In this document: in pieces, positions 57,509 to 64,000 of the stretch
How positions within the stretch are numbered: position 1 is the stretch's first letter
How the letters are laid out: each line of letters opens with the position of its first letter
Origin: Candidatus Liminaster caballi
Lineage (GTDB): Bacteria > Bacteroidota > Bacteroidia > Bacteroidales > UBA3663
Length of the DNA stretch: 64,000 bases
Reading direction: 5' to 3'
Assembly (NCBI GenBank): GCA_018065085.1
Contig: JAGHUA010000002.1
Coordinates: 61,724 to 125,723 of the forward strand
Translations under genes and position numbers: made by a program
Notes under the pieces: model-generated
What the model was told of the DNA's origin: nothing
What the model saw: only the letters and a program-made list of their open reading frames with translations
Database searches by the model: none

Positions 57509-59302
57509 ATGTCTGTACTCGATTTAAGTGAACAGGAAATCATCCGTCGCAATTCGTTGGACGAGATGCGACGCCTGGGTATCGAACCTTACCCAGCTGC
57601 TGAATATGTGGTGAACGCATATTCGACCGAGATCCGCGACAGTTTTGTCGATCTGCCTTCTGTCAAGAATGAGGCTGGCGAGGACGTGCCTGCCGTGGCT
57701 ACTGCCGACAACAGCCGCAACGTCAGCGTGGCTGGCCGTATCATGAGCCGCCGCATCATGGGCAAGGCTGCATTCATGGAACTCCAGGATTCAAAGGGTC
57801 GTATTCAGGTTTATGTGAGCCGTGACAGCATCTGTCCGGATCCTGAGAATACCGAGCTTTATAACGTCGTGTTCAAGAAGCTCCTCGACATCGGTGACTT
57901 TGTCGGTGTCAAGGGTTATGTGTTCCGCACCCAGACGGGCGAGATTTCTGTGCATGCCTCTACTCTGACCGTGCTCAGCAAGAGCATCCGTCCGCTTCCT
58001 ATCGTCAAGTACAAGGATGGCGTGGCTTATGACGGCTTCAACGATCCTGAGCTCCGTTACCGCCAGCGTTACCTCGACCTTGTGGTCAACGATGGCGTGA
58101 AGCAGGTGTTCGAGAAGCGTGCCACAATCCTCCGCACCATGCGTCAGGTGTTCGATGAGGCTGGCTACACCGAGGTTGAGACTCCAATCCTCCAGCAGAT
58201 TGCCGGCGGTGCTTCGGCTCGTCCGTTCATCACTCATCACAATGCCCTCGACGTCGATCTCTATCTCCGCATTGCCACTGAGCTCTATCTGAAGCGTCTC
58301 ATCGTGGGCGGTTTTGAGGGCGTCTATGAGATTGGCCGTAACTTCCGCAACGAGGGCATGGATCGCAGCCATAACCCTGAGTTCACCTGCATGGAACTCT
58401 ATGTTTCCTACAAGGATTACAACTGGATGATGACCTTCACCGAGAACCTTCTTGAGAAGATCTGTCTGGCTGTCAATGGCACCACTGAGGTCAAGATTGG
58501 CGACAATGTGGTAAGCTTCAAGGCTCCTTTCCGCCGTCTGCCTATCCTCGATGCCATCAAGGAGAAGACCGGTTACGATCTTTCGGCCATGACCGAGGAC
58601 GAGATGCGCGAGGTTGCCAAGAAATATGGCGTTGAGGATACTGAGGTTATGGGCAAGGGCAAGCTTATCGACGAGATTTTCGGCGAGACATGCGAGGGCT
58701 CGTTTATCCAGCCAACCTTCATCATCGACTATCCTGTCGAGATGTCGCCACTCACCAAGATGCATCGCAGCAAGCCTGGTCTTACCGAGCGCTTCGAGCT
58801 CATGGTCAATGGCAAGGAGCTGGCCAACGCATATTCCGAGCTCAACGATCCTATCGATCAGTACAACCGCTTTGTCGATCAGATGAAGCTCGCCGACAAG
58901 GGCGATGACGAGGCAATGGTGATCGACCATGACTTTGTGCGTGCCCTTGAGTATGGCATGCCACCGACATCGGGCATCGGCATTGGCATCGACCGTCTCT
59001 GCATCCTTATGACGGGTCAGCCAACCATTCAGGAGGTGCTGCTCTTCCCAACCATGAAGCCTGAGAAGGTCACACCTAAGGACAAGGAGGAGAAGTACGT
59101 TGCCATCGGTGTTCCTGCCGAGTGGGTACAGGTGATCCAGAAGGCTGGTTACAATACCGTCGATAGCCTTAAGGGTGTGAAGCCTGGCAAGCTTATGCAG
59201 GAGATGATCGACATCAAGAAGAAGTATAAGGAGTTCCTTGCCGACCTCCAGAATCCATCTCTTCAGGATGTCACATCATGGATTGAGGCTTTGGGAGAAT
59301 GA
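57509..59302 (+). CDS. lysS: Lysyl-tRNA synthetase (class II)
   Basis: YRQRYLDLVVNDGVKQVFEKRATILRTMRQVFDEAGYTEVETPILQ; RIATELYLKRLIVGGFEGVYEIGRNFRNEGMD; GIGIGIDRLCILMT. Confidence 0.97.
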   Translation: MSVLDLSEQEIIRRNSLDEMRRLGIEPYPAAEYVVNAYSTEIRDSFVDLPSVKNEAGEDVPAVATADNSRNVSVAGRIMSRRIMGKAAFMELQDSKGRIQVYVSRDSICPDPENTELYNVVFKKLLDIGDFVGVKGYVFRTQTGEISVHASTLTVLSKSIRPLPIVKYKDGVAYDGFNDPELRYRQRYLDLVVNDGVKQVFEKRATILRTMRQVFDEAGYTEVETPILQQIAGGASARPFITHHNALDVDLYLRIATELYLKRLIVGGFEGVYEIGRNFRNEGMDRSHNPEFTCMELYVSYKDYNWMMTFTENLLEKICLAVNGTTEVKIGDNVVSFKAPFRRLPILDAIKEKTGYDLSAMTEDEMREVAKKYGVEDTEVMGKGKLIDEIFGETCEGSFIQPTFIIDYPVEMSPLTKMHRSKPGLTERFELMVNGKELANAYSELNDPIDQYNRFVDQMKLADKGDDEAMVIDHDFVRALEYGMPPTSGIGIGIDRLCILMTGQPTIQEVLLFPTMKPEKVTPKDKEEKYVAIGVPAEWVQVIQKAGYNTVDSLKGVKPGKLMQEMIDIKKKYKEFLADLQNPSLQDVTSWIEALGE

Positions 59303-59372
59303 TTAAGAATTCTTAACTGTGAATTATGAATTCTGGTTTTGAATTAGAATTCTGGATTCTGAATTAACAATT
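59303..59372. repeat. GAATT(C)-rich low-complexity intergenic repeat with 14-bp palindrome TTAAGAATTCTTAA
   Basis: attaagaattcttaactgtgaattatgaattctggttttgaattagaattctggattctgaatta; shares GAATTATGAATTCT with about 16950-16965. Confidence 0.85.
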
Positions 59373-60377
59373 ATGAGTTTTCCAAATAAAGTCGCAATCC
59401 TTGGCAGTGGCAGTTGGGCCACAGCCGTTGCAAAGATTGTCCAGCAGAACGGCGCTCAGATGTACTGGTACATACGCCGTCAGGACAGAATCGATCAGTT
59501 CAAGCAGTCGTCTCACAATCCTGCATACCTCTCAAGCGTGAAGTTCGATGTCGAGAACATTCGCTTCACCACCGATATCAACGAGGCAATCAAGAACTGC
59601 GAGATGGTAATCTTCGCCATGCCGTCGCCTTATCTCAAGCAGCATGTCGAGAAAGTCACAGCCTCATGCGAGGGCAAGGTGGTTATCTCTGTCATCAAGG
59701 GCATCGTGCAGGAGGACAATATCCTTATCTCCGACTATCTCAAGCAGAAGCTCAACATCACTGACAGCCAGATGGCCACTCTCAGCGGTCCGAGTCATGC
59801 CGAGGAGGTGGCATACGAGCGTCTGACCTATCTCACCGTTGGTTGCAAAGACCTTGCCGTGGCTCATGATGTTGCCGATTTCTTCCAGAATCACTACGTC
59901 CACACCACCGTCTCAAAGGACATTGTCGGCATCCAGCTTGCAGGCGTGCTCAAGAATATCTACGCCATCGCCACCGGCATCTGTTCGGGTCTTAAGTATG
60001 GCGATAACTTCCAGGCCGTGGTCGTCGCCAATGCCATACGCGAGATGAAGCGTTTCATCAATGGCTATGACCCTGTCGAGCGTGGCGAGCGTCACATTTC
60101 CGAGTCTGTCTATACCGGCGACCTTCTGGTGACTGCCTACAGCCGATTCTCGCGCAATCACATGTTCGGCACCATGATTGGCAAGGGCTACAGCGTCAAG
60201 TCTGCCCAGCTCGAAATGGAGATGGTGGCTGAGGGTTATTATGGCACGAAGTGTATCAAGGAGATCAACCAGAAGTATGGCATTTCCATCCCTATCGTCG
60301 ATGCCATGTATAATATCCTCTATAAGCGCATGTCTCCGTTCGTCGAGATCAAGCTGCTCTCTGATATGCTCCGCTAA
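59373..60377 (+). CDS. gpsA: Glycerol-3-phosphate dehydrogenase [NAD(P)+]
   Basis: AILGSGSWATAVAKI, SVIKGI, TLSGPSHAEEVA, GVLKNIYAIATGI. Confidence 0.95.
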   Translation: MSFPNKVAILGSGSWATAVAKIVQQNGAQMYWYIRRQDRIDQFKQSSHNPAYLSSVKFDVENIRFTTDINEAIKNCEMVIFAMPSPYLKQHVEKVTASCEGKVVISVIKGIVQEDNILISDYLKQKLNITDSQMATLSGPSHAEEVAYERLTYLTVGCKDLAVAHDVADFFQNHYVHTTVSKDIVGIQLAGVLKNIYAIATGICSGLKYGDNFQAVVVANAIREMKRFINGYDPVERGERHISESVYTGDLLVTAYSRFSRNHMFGTMIGKGYSVKSAQLEMEMVAEGYYGTKCIKEINQKYGISIPIVDAMYNILYKRMSPFVEIKLLSDMLR

Positions 60378-60415
60378 TTAAGTATCAAGAATTATCATTT
60401 TAATCATACTTGAAT

Positions 60416-61747
60416 ATGAAACTTTGTATCTGTAAAGCAAAAGACTTTGTTCCTGCTGGCTCACTTGCAGCAGTAGCAGCACAGACAGCATCGTGCAACG
60501 AACTCCTTGAGAGTGGCAAGGGTGCTGGCAATGATTTCCTTGGTTGGGTTCACCTTCCTTCGTCAATCACCGATGAGTTCCTTGCTGAGGTTCAGGCTAC
60601 AGCCGATCTTCTCCGCTCAAAGGCCGAGATCATCGTAGTGGCTGGTATCGGCGGTTCTTACCTTGGCCCACGTGCAGTCAATGAGGCTCTCGATCACACA
60701 TTCGGTCTCAATGGCAACAACCCACGTGTGGTTTATGCCGGCAACAATATCGGTGAGGATTATCTCGCTGACCTCATGGAGTTGCTCGAAGGCAAGACAT
60801 TCGCAGTCATCAACATCTCTAAGTCTGGCACCACCACCGAGACTGCTCTCGCTTTCCGTCTCTTGAAGACCAAGCTTGAGGCTCAGGTTGGCAAGGCTGC
60901 TGCCAAGGACCTCATCGTTGCCGTTACAGACAAGGAGAAGGGTGCTGCACGCAAGCTCGCCACCAAGGAGGGGTACAAGACATTCGTAATCCCTGACAAC
61001 GTAGGCGGTCGTTTCTCTGTGCTCACTCCTGTAGGCTTGCTCGCCATCGCTTGCGCTGGTCACGACATCAAGGCTCTCGTCAAGGGTGCTCAGGACATGG
61101 AGAAGGCCACAGGCGTCGATGTCCCTTACGAGGAGAACCCTGCTGCACAGTACGCAGCTATCCGCAACTGCCTCTATCAGTATGGCAAGAAGACTGAGAT
61201 CCTCGTCAACTATCAGCCTAAGCTTCACTATATGATGGAGTGGTGGAAGCAGCTCTTCGGCGAGTCTGAGGGCAAGGATCACAAGGGCATCTATCCTGCC
61301 TCTGTCGATTTCACCACCGATCTTCACTCTATGGGTCAGTGGATCCAGGAGGGCGAGCGTACAATCTTCGAGACCGTCGTTTCTGTCGAGAAGCCAAACA
61401 AGACCGTGCTCTTCCCATTCGATGAGGAGAACCTCGACGGCCTTAACTTCCTCGCCGGCAAGCGTGTCGATGACGTCAACAAGATGGCTGAGCTCGGCAC
61501 TCAGATCGCACATGTTGATGGCGGTGTGCCTAACATCAAGGTTACCATCCCTGTGCTCGACGAGTATAACCTCGGTCAGCTCATCTATTTCTTCGAGCGT
61601 GCCTGCGGTATCTCTGGCTACATCCTTGGCGTCAATCCATTCAATCAGCCAGGTGTTGAGGCTTACAAGAAGAACATGTTCGCTCTGCTTGAGAAGCCAG
61701 GCTACGAGGAGGCTACAAAGGCCATCAAGGCTCGTCTTGCTGAGTAA
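60416..61747 (+). CDS. pgi: Glucose-6-phosphate isomerase
   Basis: [65 protein letters not shown]. Confidence 0.95.
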   Translation: MKLCICKAKDFVPAGSLAAVAAQTASCNELLESGKGAGNDFLGWVHLPSSITDEFLAEVQATADLLRSKAEIIVVAGIGGSYLGPRAVNEALDHTFGLNGNNPRVVYAGNNIGEDYLADLMELLEGKTFAVINISKSGTTTETALAFRLLKTKLEAQVGKAAAKDLIVAVTDKEKGAARKLATKEGYKTFVIPDNVGGRFSVLTPVGLLAIACAGHDIKALVKGAQDMEKATGVDVPYEENPAAQYAAIRNCLYQYGKKTEILVNYQPKLHYMMEWWKQLFGESEGKDHKGIYPASVDFTTDLHSMGQWIQEGERTIFETVVSVEKPNKTVLFPFDEENLDGLNFLAGKRVDDVNKMAELGTQIAHVDGGVPNIKVTIPVLDEYNLGQLIYFFERACGISGYILGVNPFNQPGVEAYKKNMFALLEKPGYEEATKAIKARLAE

Positions 61748-61776
61748 TCGTCTATACATCCCTAACAGATAATAAT

Positions 61777-61863
61777 CTCCATCAAAGGAAATCATAAGAA
61801 ATCATATATTATAGCGCTGATATTGCAACGCCGTTTGATTTTCTTTGATTTCCTTTGATGGAG
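61777..61863. repeat. Long inverted repeat (27-bp arms, outer 18 bp perfect)
   Basis: CTCCATCAAAGGAAATCA (61777-61794) vs TGATTTCCTTTGATGGAG (61846-61863). Confidence 0.92.
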
Positions 61864-61880
61864 TAAATAACATTATTAAA

Positions 61881-62627
61881 TTGCTTAAGGCGTTTCTATT
61901 CGATATGGATGGCGTGCTCTTCGACTCGATGAAGAATCACGCCGAGGCATGGTATCGCGTCATGGGCGAGCATTATGGCTTTACGTGCGACCGTGACGTC
62001 TTCTATCTCTATGAGGGCTCGACCGGTCAGCAGACCATCGATGCCTTCTTCGTCCAGCAGCGAGGCCGTCATGCCACCGAGGATGAGATTTCAACGATCT
62101 ATGCCGAGAAGTCGCAGGTCTTCACAAGTCTTGGCCTTGCCATGCCGATGCCCGGAGCAGCCGATGTGTTGCGCAAGGTAGGAGAGAGGGGCTTGAAGCG
62201 CATCCTTGTGACTGGCAGCGGACAGCCATCGCTCATCGGTCGCCTTCAGGATGCCTATCCCGGAGTCTTCACTCCCGAAACCATTGTCTGGGGCAAGGAA
62301 TGTCCTATCGGTCATGGCAAACCGCATCCTGATCCATATCTTCTTGGCTTGCGCAAGGCTGCAGGCATACTTGAGCCTCTCGATTGGCAGAAAGCCGATC
62401 CTTCCGAGGGCTTTGGCGGATTGCTTCCGTCCGAAGCCATCGTTGTCGAGAATGCGCCTATGGGTGTCGAGGCTGCCCATGCTGCCGGCATCTATACCGT
62501 TGCGGTCAATACCGGTCCGCTTGACAAATCTGTGTTGCTCGATTCCGGTGCCGACATTGTTTTCGACAGCATGATTGACCTTGCCGCTAATTTCGATTCT
62601 CTGGTTGCTGCAATCATAGATCGTTAG
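61881..62627 (+). CDS. HAD superfamily phosphatase / beta-phosphoglucomutase-like (probable TTG start)
   Basis: LLKAFLFDMDGVLFDSMKNHAEAWYRVM; VTGSGQPSLIGRL; VVENAPMGVEAAHAAG. Confidence 0.88.
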   Translation: MLKAFLFDMDGVLFDSMKNHAEAWYRVMGEHYGFTCDRDVFYLYEGSTGQQTIDAFFVQQRGRHATEDEISTIYAEKSQVFTSLGLAMPMPGAADVLRKVGERGLKRILVTGSGQPSLIGRLQDAYPGVFTPETIVWGKECPIGHGKPHPDPYLLGLRKAAGILEPLDWQKADPSEGFGGLLPSEAIVVENAPMGVEAAHAAGIYTVAVNTGPLDKSVLLDSGADIVFDSMIDLAANFDSLVAAIIDR

Positions 62628-62664
62628 TTTGTAAATCGTTAATTGCTAAAACGTAAATCCCAGG

Positions 62665-63861
62665 ATGCTTCTTCTCCTTCCGCTTCTGATGCCATTTGTG
62701 GTGTGCTGCATATTCTGCACGCTGCTCTACGGACACAAAAACAAGACGCTGTCCCAGCGCTATCTTCTGGTCACGGCGTCATCCACAGGACTTTATTTCC
62801 TGTGCGATGCCCTTGTGCTGTTCCCGTATTCTGATCCATTGCTCATCGTGTTCTGCTACATTGCCATGGCATTCGTCGTGCCGGCATTGCCGTTGTGCTA
62901 CTCGATGTTCGCATGGTCGTTATTCTCGGGCGCTCAGCGTTACAACAAGAAGCTGCTCCTTCTTTTCCTCATTCCGTCATCGTTCGGTTTTATCGATTTT
63001 GTTGGTTTTGCCCTTGTCGGCTTCGACAATGCTGCTGACTTCATATTGCACCATAACATGCTCCCGCCGGACATTGACGATACCGAACGCATCTTCTATA
63101 GCATCTGCACTTTCGTCTCCGGTCAGCTTTATAATATAGTTGTGGCTGTCAGCATGCTCATCAGCATCGTCTTCACTTTTGTCTTGCTTCTTCGCTCGGA
63201 TTTCACTCCGTCCGTATTTCTGCGCTTCCTTTTCATGCGCGGTCCCATCCGTCTGCTCCATCTTGAGGTGTTGCTCTATTATCTCTTCATCATTTTCTCG
63301 GCCATCCGTCTGTTCTACAGTCGCGTTGACCTTCTGAACGATCCTACTGCCATTGTAGTCCTCTTTATCGGCATGGCTGTGTTTGCAGGCATCAACATCT
63401 ATCTTGGCGTTCATCTCAAGCGTCCGGCTGCCTATCTCTCCAAGCCTCACCGTCGTCCTAAGTTCGATGACATGCCTGTCGATTTCGTTTTCCGTCGCCG
63501 TCAGCTCGATGACAACGAAGACGACGAGTCGGATTCCTATCGTACGCTCAATCTCCGTGACGAGTTCAAGGAGGTGATGCGCGAACGTCAGTCGTATCTT
63601 GAGCCAGGCTTCTGTCGCTACAGCATTTCTTCCACGCTCAATATCACCCGTCGTGCTCTTGATCGTCTGATCCGCATTGTCTATCACATCACGTTCGAGG
63701 AGTACATCATGATCCAGCGTGTCGAGCATTATTCGCGCTATCGTGCCCTCTATCCCGACGAGCCGCTTACCACCGTAGCCATGGAGTGTGGCTTCTCCAG
63801 CGTCCGTGAGATGCATAAGCAAGTCCGTGAATGCCGCATCCTGTTTGATGTCAAGGCGTAG
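62665..63861 (+). CDS. Membrane-anchored AraC-type HTH regulator
   Basis: Multiple N-terminal hydrophobic segments; C-terminal ITFEEYIMIQRVEHYSRYRALYPDEPLTTVAMECGFSSVREMHKQVREC. Confidence 0.8.
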   Translation: MLLLLPLLMPFVVCCIFCTLLYGHKNKTLSQRYLLVTASSTGLYFLCDALVLFPYSDPLLIVFCYIAMAFVVPALPLCYSMFAWSLFSGAQRYNKKLLLLFLIPSSFGFIDFVGFALVGFDNAADFILHHNMLPPDIDDTERIFYSICTFVSGQLYNIVVAVSMLISIVFTFVLLLRSDFTPSVFLRFLFMRGPIRLLHLEVLLYYLFIIFSAIRLFYSRVDLLNDPTAIVVLFIGMAVFAGINIYLGVHLKRPAAYLSKPHRRPKFDDMPVDFVFRRRQLDDNEDDESDSYRTLNLRDEFKEVMRERQSYLEPGFCRYSISSTLNITRRALDRLIRIVYHITFEEYIMIQRVEHYSRYRALYPDEPLTTVAMECGFSSVREMHKQVRECRILFDVKA

Positions 63862-63867
63862 ATAGAC

Positions 63868-63899
63868 CCACCCCCGGCCCCTCCGCAAGGGAGGGGAGT
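63868..63899. repeat. GC-rich hairpin CCCCCGGCCCCTCCgcaaGGGAGGGG
   Basis: CCCCTCC-gcaa-GGGAGGGG stem followed by AGTATATACT; resembles dispersed Bacteroidetes intergenic elements. Confidence 0.7.
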
Positions 63900-64000
63900 A
63901 TATACTTTAGCAAAAAAGAATTCAGTTCATAAATTATTTCATCCGTACAGTTCATTTTTTTTCGGAAATTTTTATACGTCAAGTTAAGTCTGATTGCTTT

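Noticed and set aside
57791-58930. 379-aa minus ORF antisense to lysS
   Set aside because: lysS motifs dominate on +; no family resemblance in the antisense product.
60617-61795. 392-aa minus ORF antisense to pgi
   Set aside because: pgi is unmistakable on +; the antisense frame is a codon-usage shadow.

Overview
This is a Bacteroidales chromosomal window, probably Prevotella- or Muribaculaceae-like. The basis is the TAnnTTTG promoter boxes, lipoprotein and DUF families, and gene style; the genus is tentative. Most of it is ordinary: murI (partial), proB, an SGNH esterase, miaB, two succinate/acetyl-CoA transferase paralogs flanking a large CotH/LTD secreted protein, menA-ubiE, a CYTH protein, a rhamnose catabolic operon (rhaB-rhaA-MFS-rhaD), lipid and thioesterase genes, a GH2 beta-galactosidase, tRNA-Glu(CTC), nrnA, glmM, a hemicellulose/mannan-type enzyme cluster (esterase, GH5-CE7 fusion, GH94, GH43), radA, a cysteine desulfidase-like gene with a Crp regulator, lysS, gpsA, pgi, a HAD phosphatase and a membrane AraC-type regulator. 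The stand-out region is about 23.8-34.2 kb, an AT-richer accessory block. It starts with a 13-unit, 42-bp-period composite palindromic repeat array. It continues with a giant predicted DEDD-exonuclease/RecQ/UvrD triple fusion, a PUA/EVE-like reader candidate, a nuclease-DUF2075 helicase, an interlocking inverted-repeat leader, an XRE regulator with a candidate self-operator over its -33 box, a Nudix hydrolase and an unlisted small membrane protein. I propose this block as a candidate undescribed genome-defence or nucleic-acid-processing system; function is inferred, not shown. Low-complexity intergenic repeat families recur elsewhere in the window. All domain calls come from reading motifs by eye, with no database search.
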